Shown here: in pieces, positions 52,971-60,961 of the stretch
Numbering within the stretch: position 1 is the first letter of the stretch
How the letters are laid out: every line of letters starts with the position of its first letter
Source: Nibribacter koreensis
GTDB lineage: Bacteria > Bacteroidota > Bacteroidia > Cytophagales > Hymenobacteraceae
DNA: 64,000 nt
NCBI RefSeq assembly: GCF_039541795.1
Contig: NZ_BAABGX010000001.1
Coordinates: 434,001-498,000, forward strand
Direction of reading: 5' to 3'
The notes under the pieces: generated by a model
What the model saw: the letters and a program-made list of their open reading frames with translations, nothing else
Told to the model about the DNA's origin: nothing
Databases searched by the model: none
Program-made: the position numbers and the translations under genes

Positions 52971-54164
52971 TTATGATTCTATATTATTCTTAGGAAAGGT
53001 TAGTAATAAGTCACGGTAATATTCATACTGCTTTTTTCGCAACTTTATCTCCTTAGGTATGCCTTCACTAATTGACTTAGTGAGAATACTAAATTTGTCT
53101 AAGATTGAAACAATACGTTCTTGTTCTTCAGGCAAAGGGATAGGAATTTTAATTTTTGCTAAATCATCTGCATTTACGCGTCTTACTTTTGAACCTGTTA
53201 TAAAAGGCCTTTTTTGTTTTTGAAACTGCTCTGTTTGGAAGAAATAAGCGACGTATTTTGGATTTAGATTATGAGTATAAAAACAAGCATCACTGCTAAC
53301 TGCTATTCCTTCCGCCCCTAACCACGCTACTGATTTACATACATCTTCATCATTTTCACTTGTGGTCGCTATGATTAAATCTCCATATTTAGCCATTCGT
53401 GCTTTCTTAGCAAATTCAGCAGAAACAAATGTTTTGGTTTTATCTGTATAAGTGCCATAGTAGGTGTAGATTTGACCGTAATGGATACATCCAACTCCTG
53501 TTTCGGTAAAGTCTTTTTTCTGTAATCCACCACCTCGAATAAACTTGCCTAGACTTTCATGCCCCATAGGTAAATACTCTACTTCACCTTCATTAAAGTT
53601 CAACAATTGTTCCCTATAGTAATTATACTGCTTTTTGCGAGCTGTAAGCTCTGCTGATAGCTCTGTTATCAGTAAAGCTGTAAGCTCTGTAAAAGCGCTT
53701 AGAATACGAACTATTTCTTTTTGTATATGGAGTGGTGGAATTGGGATTAGTTTGTTGCAGTAATTGCTGATCCATTGTCTTTTGTGATCACCATCAACTA
53801 ATCCACTAGGCAAAGCACTTAACCAATAATAAATATATTTTAACAATGCTTTAGATTCATCTTTTGATGTAATCATTTTCATTGCCGATGATTTAGCTTT
53901 AAAGTCAAAGTCTACCCATTTATTGGCAGTAGTAAAATCATCAAAGATTATTACAGGTTTTTCCGATGCTTTATATATGCCATCCGTTTCATCTGTGTAT
54001 CCGAGAATAAAAGTTTTACCAGCAGTCAAAACGGGAGTTTGGAAATCGGCATTATAGTTTTTTGATGTTACTAAATATTTAGTAGGTTGTTCATAATCGG
54101 TAATTTCTCCCAGTGGTTGCCAATCAACCTCAACTCCCTCTAACAATTTCTCTAAATACTTCAT
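52971..54164 (-). CDS. hsdS: Type I restriction enzyme specificity subunit (HsdS)
   Basis: HsdS reads the two-part DNA target. In 397 residues: target-recognition domain 1 (about 1-145), a central conserved helix ending ARKKQYNYYREQLLNF (175-190), target-recognition domain 2 (about 195-340), and a distal helix with the near-identical LRKKQYEYYRDLLLTF (375-390). Between TRD1 and the central helix the sequence is TELT-ALLI-TELS-AELT (159-174), a four-residue repeat like the TAEL units of type IC HsdS. Its ATG overlaps the hsdM stop (ATGA), and prrC starts 1 base after its stop. Confidence 0.94.
   Translation of the reverse strand: MKYLEKLLEGVEVDWQPLGEITDYEQPTKYLVTSKNYNADFQTPVLTAGKTFILGYTDETDGIYKASEKPVIIFDDFTTANKWVDFDFKAKSSAMKMITSKDESKALLKYIYYWLSALPSGLVDGDHKRQWISNYCNKLIPIPPLHIQKEIVRILSAFTELTALLITELSAELTARKKQYNYYREQLLNFNEGEVEYLPMGHESLGKFIRGGGLQKKDFTETGVGCIHYGQIYTYYGTYTDKTKTFVSAEFAKKARMAKYGDLIIATTSENDEDVCKSVAWLGAEGIAVSSDACFYTHNLNPKYVAYFFQTEQFQKQKRPFITGSKVRRVNADDLAKIKIPIPLPEEQERIVSILDKFSILTKSISEGIPKEIKLRKKQYEYYRDLLLTFPKNNIES
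53640..53689. repeat. 12-base-unit direct repeats inside hsdS
   Basis: AGCTGTAAGCTCTG occurs exactly at 53640-53653 and 53676-53689, with a related ATAGCTCTGTTAT between, giving about four 12-base units that encode the (T/A)xLx repeats. Length changes in steps of 12 would keep the frame. Confidence 0.75.
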
Positions 54165-55708
54165 ACCTCTATATCCTTTATTATCGCATCAATATCAGCA
54201 CGAAGTACATTTATTTTTTCCACCGTTTTTAAAACCTCATCTTTCAATTCTCCAATATCAAACTTCTCACGGTTATCCTTCGGTTTCACATAGGAGCTAA
54301 CAGAAAGGTTGTAATCGTTTTGTGCAATTTCATTATTTCCAATAGATTGAGCTACATGCGGCACCTCCGCCTTGCTGTCAAAAATTCCTATGATTTTTTC
54401 AATGTGCACATCAGTCAACACATTATTATTAGTGGCTTTTCTGAAAAAATCCTCCCCACTGGCATCAATAAATTGGGTTTTGTTATCAAGCTTATGTTTT
54501 GAGAGAACCAAAATTGTCACAGCTATAGAGGTGCCATAAAATAAATTGGGAGGTAAAGAAATGATGGTCTCTACAAAGTTGTTGTCTATCAGATATTTTC
54601 TAATTTTTTGTTCGGCACCACCCCGGTAAAAAATACCCGGAAAACATACAATTGCAGCCCGTCCTTTACCAGATAGGTAGCTCAAGGCGTGCAGTACAAA
54701 GGCAAAATCTGCTTTTGATTTAGGCGCTAAAACACCAGCAGGTGCAAAACGGTCATCATTGATCAGCGTAGGGTCATCAGAACCAATCCAGTTCACTGAA
54801 TATGGAGGATTGGACACAATGGCGTCAAAAGGTTTATCATCACCAAAGTGCGGATCTGTAAGTGTATTCCCCAGCGCAATGTTAAACTTGTCATAGTTAA
54901 TATTATGCAAGAACATGTTCATGCGGGCCAGGTTGTAGGTGGTATGGTTTATCTCCTGCCCAAAGAAACCTTCTTCAATAATATTGTTATCAAAATGCTT
55001 TTTGGCTTGCAATAGTAAAGAACCTGATCCTGCAGCTGGATCATAAATTTTGTTGACTGTGATCTGCTTATGCATAGCCAACTGGGCAATGAGCTTAGAT
55101 ACCTGTTGCGGGGTAAAAAACTCACCACCAGACTTGCCCGCATTTGCGGCATAGTTAGAGATAAGGAACTCATACGCATCACCAAAAAGGTCAATCTGGC
55201 TGTCTTCAAAATTTCCGAAACTCAATTCTGCCACCCCTTTTAAAACAGACGCTAAACGGCTGTTCTTATTTTCAACCGTATTGCCCAGACGTGTGCTTGT
55301 GGTGTCAAAATCTGCGAACAGTCCTTTTATATCTGGTTCAGAAGGATAACCGTTTGCGGAACTCTCAATGGCGTCAAAAATGGTTTTTAAATCTGTGTTA
55401 AGATTGGGATTATTATTAGCAGTTTTGGTGACGTTTACAAAGAGTTGGCTAGGGTAGATAAAATACCCTTTAGTTTTAATAGCATCCTCTTTTATTTCTG
55501 GAGTAACGACATTATCAGGTAGACTGGCGTAATCAATGCTGTCATCACCACCTTCAATGTAAATAGTAAAGTTTTCACTAATGAACCGGTAGAACAGGGT
55601 TCCCAATACAAATTGTTTAAAATCCCACCCGTCTACAGAGCCACGTACATCGTTGGCTATTTTCCATATTTTAGCTTGTAATTCAGCTCGTTGTTGTATG
55701 CTGGTCAT
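54161..55708 (-). CDS. hsdM: Type I restriction enzyme N6-adenine methyltransferase (HsdM)
   Basis: HsdM methylates adenine in the target recognised by HsdS and protects host DNA. The N-terminal helical domain (WDFKQFVLGTLFYRFISENF) is typical. The SAM motif is YDPAAGSGSLLLQAKKHF and the catalytic motif is FDAIVSNPPYSVNWIGSDD (NPPY). KAAIVCFPGIFYRGGAE-like sequence (GRAAIVCFPGIFYRGGAEQ) follows. 515 residues. First gene of hsdM-hsdS-prrC-hsdR. Confidence 0.97.
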   Translation of the reverse strand: MTSIQQRAELQAKIWKIANDVRGSVDGWDFKQFVLGTLFYRFISENFTIYIEGGDDSIDYASLPDNVVTPEIKEDAIKTKGYFIYPSQLFVNVTKTANNNPNLNTDLKTIFDAIESSANGYPSEPDIKGLFADFDTTSTRLGNTVENKNSRLASVLKGVAELSFGNFEDSQIDLFGDAYEFLISNYAANAGKSGGEFFTPQQVSKLIAQLAMHKQITVNKIYDPAAGSGSLLLQAKKHFDNNIIEEGFFGQEINHTTYNLARMNMFLHNINYDKFNIALGNTLTDPHFGDDKPFDAIVSNPPYSVNWIGSDDPTLINDDRFAPAGVLAPKSKADFAFVLHALSYLSGKGRAAIVCFPGIFYRGGAEQKIRKYLIDNNFVETIISLPPNLFYGTSIAVTILVLSKHKLDNKTQFIDASGEDFFRKATNNNVLTDVHIEKIIGIFDSKAEVPHVAQSIGNNEIAQNDYNLSVSSYVKPKDNREKFDIGELKDEVLKTVEKINVLRADIDAIIKDIEV

Positions 55709-55746
55709 GTAAAATCTTAATAGCAGTTATTGATTTAATTGTCTGG

Positions 55747-55754
55747 CAAAATTA
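55747..55754 (-). promoter_or_regulatory. Probable -7 box of the hsd-prrC operon
   Basis: TAATTTTG on the reverse strand, an exact TAnnTTTG match, 38 bases ahead of hsdM. No TTG at 20 bases. Confidence 0.45.
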
Positions 55755-55873
55755 GTGCTAGCCAATGGCAAAGGTTTAATTACGCCTATTTTGTAAACCG
55801 AGTAAATTGTTCCGGTTAATTGAACTATGGTTTGAAGTGGAGCTGACTGGTTTTTAATAAAAATTGACTTTAC

Positions 55874-56761
55874 CTACTCACAAAAATGCAGGCTGTACAT
55901 GTCAAAGTTGCGGTGCTCAAACAAGGCGTCAAAGCGGTAGCTGTAACCTACGCCCGTAGGTTTCTTCCCGAACTGCACATGGCGTATGTACTTGCGCAGC
56001 ACATCAAACAATTCAGAGTGCACTAGCAGTTCTCCCCAGACATAGATGTTGTCTTGGTCAGGGTTCATCTTCTTTTCTTGCAAAACAAACAAAATGTAGT
56101 AGATGAAATCTTCCTGTGAGGAGAAGTAGAAGGAATTGCAAAACTCCAGACGGGATTCATGCAATACCACCAGCGTCACGTAGTTTTTATCTACGTACAC
56201 ATACAACTGCGGACGCGTATTGCGCTCGGCCACGTGCAGGAAACCTTCCATGAGGCTGGAGGTCTGGTGCACAAATTCCAGTTCTGAGGTTTGAAAATGA
56301 CCTTCGGCCCATGCCTGTAGTTTGGTGGGTACGGTAAACACATTGATCAGCTCTAGTCTGGGGTGCGCGTAATCATGGACAATTTCTGTAGAGGTATCCA
56401 GTTCAGCGTTGAGTTGTAAGTATTCTTCGCGGGCGTTGACGTCAAAGAGGGTGGCGGGCAGAAGCGTGAACTGCTGGCTTTTGATGGCTATGCGCACCGC
56501 CTTCCAAGCCTTCTGTTGCAGAATGGGGCTGGTGGCCGTCAAGGACTCTAAATAGGAGATGGCGCCGTCTACGCTCACCGGTCTACTGGACTCGTAATCC
56601 TCCAATGCCACAAACTTGTTGCGTTCTGTGTCCAGCACGCCTAAACGCAGCCGGTGCGCCCCGAAGCAAAAATAAAGGTGGGCGTTGGCAGAGGCAGACA
56701 CGTCAAAGGCGTCATCTACCACGCGTTGCGATTGCTTGAAAGCGGCGGCGAAGCTATCCAA
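55874..56761 (-). CDS. DUF3822 protein
   Basis: A 295-residue cytoplasmic protein of the Bacteroidota family DUF3822, with an actin/ASKHA-like feel: ANAHLYFCFGAHRLRLGVLD near the start and QLYVYVDKNYVTLVVLHESR in the middle, ending SYRFDALFEHRNFDMYSLHF. Function unknown. In related genomes, as I recall, it sits beside rsmD and coaD; here the restriction island lies between it and coaD, and no rsmD is seen. Confidence 0.8.
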   Translation of the reverse strand: MDSFAAAFKQSQRVVDDAFDVSASANAHLYFCFGAHRLRLGVLDTERNKFVALEDYESSRPVSVDGAISYLESLTATSPILQQKAWKAVRIAIKSQQFTLLPATLFDVNAREEYLQLNAELDTSTEIVHDYAHPRLELINVFTVPTKLQAWAEGHFQTSELEFVHQTSSLMEGFLHVAERNTRPQLYVYVDKNYVTLVVLHESRLEFCNSFYFSSQEDFIYYILFVLQEKKMNPDQDNIYVWGELLVHSELFDVLRKYIRHVQFGKKPTGVGYSYRFDALFEHRNFDMYSLHFCE

Positions 56762-56932
56762 AAGAAAGGGTGTAGAAGTAATACAAAATAGGAACCGTTC
56801 ACCGGTTGCCCAAGAAGTACAATAATACAGATTTTACGCCAACCATGCACACCTCTTGGTCAGGGCTCCTCCAATTCTGGATAGCTTTGGAATTAGAGAA
56901 GCCTGATTTACAGAGTGAAATTTATGGAGAGA

Positions 56933-57418
56933 CTATTTAGCAAATTCAAACCGAGGGATGTAGAGGTCGTCAATGTTGACCAAGCCGTGCAGGACGGGGT
57001 GCAGTTCTTCGGGGTGCATTTTGTACATGTCGCGCACGCTTATGAACCTCACCTCTTCCAACAACTGGGCATCCTGACCGTGCTCAGGGTCATGGCCCAG
57101 TTTTAATTCCCCCGAAACCTGTTTTACCTCAAAGAAGAGCTCAATGGCATGGAGGGGAGGTCTCAGGAATTCATGCAGGTATAGAAATCTGCCCACTTCA
57201 ATGGCGAGACCGGTTTCCTCCTCAAACTCGCGCGTGAGACAGTCTTTCACCTTTTCGCCGTAGTCCAGACCTCCGCCCGGCGGAATCCAAAAGGAGCCCG
57301 CGCCAAAGGCGGCCGTATGACGGGCCAGCAATAAAGTGTTGTCTTGTACCAGCAGTCCGCAGACCCTTACGCGCGTTTTATGACTATATGATTCAGCAAG
57401 CGGATGAATGTTCTCCAT
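56933..57418 (-). CDS. Nudix hydrolase
   Basis: A 161-residue single-domain Nudix protein. RVRVCGLLVQDNTLLLARH opens the fold and the box is GGGLDYGEKVKDCLTREFEE followed by ETGL, with all consensus residues (G, E, RE, EE, G). The glycine-rich FGAGSFWIPPGGGLDYGE is typical of members acting on (d)NTPs or ADP-sugars; the exact substrate is not predictable. Divergent from the hotdog gene. Confidence 0.9.
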   Translation of the reverse strand: MENIHPLAESYSHKTRVRVCGLLVQDNTLLLARHTAAFGAGSFWIPPGGGLDYGEKVKDCLTREFEEETGLAIEVGRFLYLHEFLRPPLHAIELFFEVKQVSGELKLGHDPEHGQDAQLLEEVRFISVRDMYKMHPEELHPVLHGLVNIDDLYIPRFEFAK

Positions 57419-57421
57419 AGG

Positions 57422-57452
57422 TTGTAGGGCAGTTCCTTTGGCCGTACTTTTG
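57422..57452 (+). promoter_or_regulatory. Promoter giving a leaderless or nearly leaderless mRNA
   Basis: TTG at 57422-57424, a 20-base spacer and TACTTTTG at 57445-57452. The gene's ATG is at 57457, about where transcription should begin. Confidence 0.68.
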
Positions 57453-57456
57453 CCAA

Positions 57457-57918
57457 ATGATACAGACGTATAATCCTCAGTACAGAGATACGGTAAAAGA
57501 AAAACTTCAGCGGCAATTTTACATGCATTTGTTGGGTTTTGAAATAGACGCTATTGAAGTGGGCAGGGTAGAAGGTACTTTAGCGCTGGAGGAGAAACAT
57601 AAGCAACATAAAGGCTTTGCGCATGGCGGCGTCACAGCTACGCTGGCAGATATTGTGATGGGCTTTGCCGCGGTGACGCTAGTGCCGGCAGATAACCATG
57701 TGGTGACGGTAGACCTGCGCGTATCCTATTTAAACCCCGGTTTAGGCACCAAATTGATAGCCAAGGGATGGGTGATTAAACAAGGCCGCAAGTTGAACTT
57801 TTGTGAGGCCGAAATCTTTTCAGAAGGGGAGCAGGGCCAGCAGGTTCTCATTGCCAAAGCCTCGGCCACCATGGCTACCTTGCACCCCGAAGACGCCAAA
57901 CCACAAAACCCCGCATGA
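57457..57918 (+). CDS. PaaI-like hotdog thioesterase
   Basis: A 153-residue hotdog-fold protein. KHKQHKGFAHGGVTATLADI is the PaaI/YbgC-type HGG motif with the catalytic Asp/Glu region downstream, and HVVTVDLRVSYLNPGLGTKL is the second conserved block. Members hydrolyse acyl- or aryl-CoA esters. The start at 57457 lies directly after a promoter. Its last codons overlap the helicase ATG (ATGA at 57915-57918), so the two are co-transcribed. Confidence 0.87.
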   Translation: MIQTYNPQYRDTVKEKLQRQFYMHLLGFEIDAIEVGRVEGTLALEEKHKQHKGFAHGGVTATLADIVMGFAAVTLVPADNHVVTVDLRVSYLNPGLGTKLIAKGWVIKQGRKLNFCEAEIFSEGEQGQQVLIAKASATMATLHPEDAKPQNPA

Positions 57919-59342
57919 CCCCCGCAGAAGCCTTACGCAAGAGCTTTCCCTTTGAACCCACCGCTGACCAGGTGGCCCTATTCCAGAAGCTGGAGCAGTT
58001 CATTCTGCGCAAAACCGGCCTCAAGGAAGTCTTCATGCTCAAAGGATTTGCCGGTACGGGTAAAACCACCGTGGTAAGCGCCCTGGTTAAAATCCTGAAC
58101 AAGTTTGGCTACAAGTACGTGCTGTTGGCGCCCACCGGTAGAGCCGCCAAAGTAATGGCTACTTACACGGGCAAACAGGCTTCCACCATCCACAAGAAGA
58201 TATACAAGCAGACGGCTAACGCCTATTCAGACGGGTTGTCGTTCACCCGCCAACCCAACAAGCAGGAGAATGTGCTCTACATAGTAGATGAGGCTTCTAT
58301 GATCTCAGATGAGAAAGCCTTCGGGGACAACGGCCTCTTGCAGGATTTGATGGCCTACATCTTTGAGCACACCAACAATAAACTGCTCTTGATAGGCGAC
58401 ACCGCCCAGTTACCGCCGGTGAACCAGACCATCAGCCCGTCGCTGGATCCTGCCTACCTGCAAAATAACTTCCAGGTACACGTGCACCAGATGGAAATGC
58501 GCCAGGTGATGCGCCAGGCTGAGGAATCTGGCATCTTAATGAACGCCACCCGAATGCGGAACGAGCTCATCAAGGAACAGCCCGAACTGAGCTTCAGGAC
58601 CAAAGGCTACCGCGACATCTTTGCCATGACCGGCGAGAAGTTGGAGGACGGCTTGCGCTATGCTTATGAGAAGTTCGGGATTGAGAACACCACCGTCATC
58701 TGTCGTTCCAACAAAACCGCCAACCTTTACAACCAGCACATACGCCGTCAGATCTTCTTCCATGAAGACGAAATTAGCGCCGGCGACTACCTCATGATTG
58801 TGCGCAACAACTACGGCTGGTTGCCCAAAGACTCCAGCATAGGCTTCATGGCCAACGGCGATTTCGTGGAGATTACCAAAATCATCCGGTATGAGGAGAT
58901 GTACAACATGCGCTTTGCCGATGTGCAGATAAAGTTTGTGGACTATCCGCAGGAAGAGGAGCTTGAAATAAAAATCATGCTAGACACCCTGCACTCAGAG
59001 ACGCCCGCCCTTCCCGCCGACAAGAACAAGCAACTTTACGCCGAGGTTCTGCTTGATTACCAGCATATCAAAAGCAAACGCCAGCGCACGATAGAGATGA
59101 AGCAGGACAAGTATCTAAACGCTCTGCAGGTAAAGTTTGCCTACGCCTTGACCTGCCACAAAGCGCAGGGTGGCCAATGGCAGGCAGTATTTGTGGATCA
59201 CGGGTACCTGAAAGAGGACTTGGTGAACCAGGAATTCGCGCGCTGGCTCTACACGGCCACCACCCGTGCCTCAGAGCAGTTGTTTCTGGTGAACTTTAAC
59301 TCTAAATTGCTGGAAGGCGCTCCTATTGAGGTGGAGGAATAA
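57915..59342 (+). CDS. RecD/Pif1-like ATP-dependent DNA helicase
   Basis: A 475-residue superfamily 1B helicase. Motif I is MLKGFAGTGKTTVVSALVKI (K50); APTGRAAKVM (Ia), IVDEASMIS (II), LLIGDTAQLPPVNQ (III), and near the C-terminus YALTCHKAQGGQWQAVFVD (UvrD_C_2-type motif V/Va) and WLYTATTRASEQLFLVNF (motif VI). No nuclease domain or N-terminal RecD2 extension. Likely 5'-3' helicase in repair or recombination. Overlaps the hotdog gene by 4 bases. Confidence 0.9.
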   Translation: MTPAEALRKSFPFEPTADQVALFQKLEQFILRKTGLKEVFMLKGFAGTGKTTVVSALVKILNKFGYKYVLLAPTGRAAKVMATYTGKQASTIHKKIYKQTANAYSDGLSFTRQPNKQENVLYIVDEASMISDEKAFGDNGLLQDLMAYIFEHTNNKLLLIGDTAQLPPVNQTISPSLDPAYLQNNFQVHVHQMEMRQVMRQAEESGILMNATRMRNELIKEQPELSFRTKGYRDIFAMTGEKLEDGLRYAYEKFGIENTTVICRSNKTANLYNQHIRRQIFFHEDEISAGDYLMIVRNNYGWLPKDSSIGFMANGDFVEITKIIRYEEMYNMRFADVQIKFVDYPQEEELEIKIMLDTLHSETPALPADKNKQLYAEVLLDYQHIKSKRQRTIEMKQDKYLNALQVKFAYALTCHKAQGGQWQAVFVDHGYLKEDLVNQEFARWLYTATTRASEQLFLVNFNSKLLEGAPIEVEE

Positions 59343-59387
59343 TAATTGCCGTTTTAGAGCAGTTTGTAAAAAGTAAAAAATGTACAT

Positions 59388-59825
59388 ATGAAAAAGATAT
59401 TATTTGGGATTCTATTCTTGTTTTTAGGAAGCACTGCGGCCATGGCTCAGACTACGCAAGACAGTACATTCATAGAAGTTATTGCACCAGCTCCACCTAT
59501 TCCTGCTGGGCCCTCCATCTTGTTTGCAGAGGAGAAGCATGATTTTGGGACCATCAAGCAAGGCGAAGTAGTGGAATACACCTTCAAGTTCACCAACAAC
59601 GGGTCTAAGCCTTTGATGATTTCTAATGTGCGCACCACCTGTGGCTGTACCGTTCCTACCTGGCCAAAAGCGCCAATTCAGCCGGGTCAGTCCGCTGATA
59701 TTACTGCGCGATTTAACAGCGCTGGTAAGATGGGCAAGCAAAATAAGGTCATCACCATTGACTCCAACGCTCTGCAGGGCACTACGCAGGTAATCATTGC
59801 TACCACTATTGTAGCCGCTCAGTAA
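59388..59825 (+). CDS. DUF1573 exported protein
   Basis: A 145-residue exported protein (signal peptide KKILFGILFLFLGSTAAMAQ). The core is EKHDFGTIKQGEVVEYTFKF and SNVRTTCGCTVPTWPKAPIQ with a paired-cysteine TTCGCT motif, then PGQSADITARFNSAGKMGKQ; this is DUF1573, an Ig-like fold common in Bacteroidota. Function unknown; the CGC pair may form a disulfide. Separate from the helicase by 45 bases. Confidence 0.88.
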   Translation: MKKILFGILFLFLGSTAAMAQTTQDSTFIEVIAPAPPIPAGPSILFAEEKHDFGTIKQGEVVEYTFKFTNNGSKPLMISNVRTTCGCTVPTWPKAPIQPGQSADITARFNSAGKMGKQNKVITIDSNALQGTTQVIIATTIVAAQ

Positions 59826-59826
59826 T

Positions 59827-59865
59827 CCGTTTTCGGGCTAATTCCCAGAAAATAACGTAAAAACG
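59827..59865. repeat. Intergenic palindrome, copy 18, degenerate
   Basis: CCGTTTTCGGGCTAATTCC and GAAAATAACGTAAAAACG, one base after the DUF1573 stop. Substitutions in both arms have broken the symmetry. Confidence 0.7.
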
Positions 59866-59897
59866 CCTCTCTTGCTCAAAGCAGGAGAGGCGTTTTT
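59864..59897 (+). terminator. Terminator of DUF1573
   Basis: CGCCTCTC pairs with GAGAGGCG, then a T run, directly adjoining palindrome copy 18. Confidence 0.75.
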
Positions 59898-59941
59898 GCG
59901 TTGGTAAGGTTGATTACAGAAGTTTGATTGATTCTTTCCTT

Positions 59942-60387
59942 ATGGCGCAAGCGTCCGCTTGTGTCCGCATGCATATGTGATTCCTTTTTTCCGCAAGTTT
60001 TTAATCTGCGGGTAGCATGATTGAGGATTATAACTTCCGGCTTTTTTGGTTTTAATTAAATCCTGGCCGGTGTATTATAGCTCTTTCTGATTAACTGGCT
60101 CTTTCGGATTTATCAATCCGAAAGTTATTTGTCGGGGATTTACCAATCCCCGGTTCCCTGTTTTCTCATACGTTCACAAAGGGGATTGATAAATCCCCGA
60201 CAGAGAGATTCGGGATTGATAAATCCCGAATAGCAGGGTATTAGGTGGTAATTAAAAGTAGAAACCTTAATGGAATCGCGTGCTTCAAACCAACCCATTT
60301 TTTGGGGTAGAGACAATGGCACTGCCTTGTCTCCACGCGCATATAGGATCACCAACGCGGGCGGACACAAGCGGACGCTTGCGCCAT
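59942..60387. mobile_element. MITE-like unit with 27-bp terminal inverted repeats
   Basis: 59942-59968 and 60361-60387 are exact inverted copies (ending CGCTTGTGTCCGC / GCGGACACAAGCG), 446 bases overall. Inside lie four hairpins built on GGATTTATCAATCC or its complement (60101-60126, 60141-60162, 60179-60201, 60208-60231) and one GAGACAATGG...CCTTGTCTC hairpin (60308-60334). No transposase and no clear target-site duplication. A non-autonomous element or a nest of repeats. Confidence 0.55.
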
Positions 60388-60462
60388 GGTAGCCAGTTTT
60401 TACATTTATCACAACCTAGGATTAATGATTTGGCACACGTAGTTGGTCTGTAACGAGCCGTG

Positions 60463-60500
60463 CGTTTTTGGCTTGTTTTATGGAAATCAAGCCAAAAACG
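60463..60500. repeat. Intergenic palindrome, copy 19
   Basis: CGTTTTTGGCTTGTTTTATG and GAAATCAAGCCAAAAACG; GGCTTG/CAAGCC is a paired change against GGCCTG/CAGGCC. Confidence 0.88.
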
Positions 60501-60577
60501 AAGTTCTTTCTAAGCTCAACAATCAACCATCACTATCAGCTACCTACACCAAGCCATCAGCAATCAACAACCAGCAA

Positions 60578-60958
60578 TTATAGATTCTTTGCCAGAACCC
60601 ACACTAGATTTACCCAGCCGATGATGAAAAACAGGCCACCGATGGGGGTGATGGCGCCCAGCCACGTGATGCCCGTGAGGCTGAGAACATACAGGCTGCC
60701 AGAGAAAATGAGGATGCCAACTAAAAAGCAGATGCCCGTCAATTTCAGACCCGTGATAGCTGGGAATTGCGCCATGAGAAGTCCAACCAGTAACAAGCCC
60801 AGGGCATGGTACATCTGGTACTTGACGGCGGTCTCAAAGGTATCGGCGCGGTTGGTGGCGGCTAGAACGGCTTTTAAACCGTGCGCGCCAAAGGCCCCAA
60901 TCATGACGCCCAAGCCACTGATCAAAGCGCCCAGTATAAGGATGATTTTAGGTGACAT
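60578..60958 (-). CDS. DUF423 membrane protein
   Basis: A 126-residue membrane protein with four hydrophobic segments. The start IILILGALISGLGVMIGAFG followed by AHGLKAVLA and the TFETAVKYQMYHALGLLLVG block are diagnostic of DUF423 (YwdK/YgdD-type). Function unknown. It follows yggS by 3 bases on the same strand. Confidence 0.93.
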   Translation of the reverse strand: MSPKIILILGALISGLGVMIGAFGAHGLKAVLAATNRADTFETAVKYQMYHALGLLLVGLLMAQFPAITGLKLTGICFLVGILIFSGSLYVLSLTGITWLGAITPIGGLFFIIGWVNLVWVLAKNL

Positions 60959-60961
60959 AAT

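Larger units (their letters stand above)
59826..60577. other. Gene-free repeat cluster
   Basis: About 750 bases with no credible gene. It holds palindrome copies 18 and 19, a terminator, a MITE-like unit with 27-bp terminal inverted repeats and several small internal hairpins, and a degenerate CAACAATCA/AGCAATCAACAACC tract (60521-60577). Confidence 0.7.

Noticed and set aside
60140..60412. A 90-residue reverse-strand frame
   Set aside because: It crosses the hairpins and one terminal repeat of the MITE-like unit; no family resemblance.
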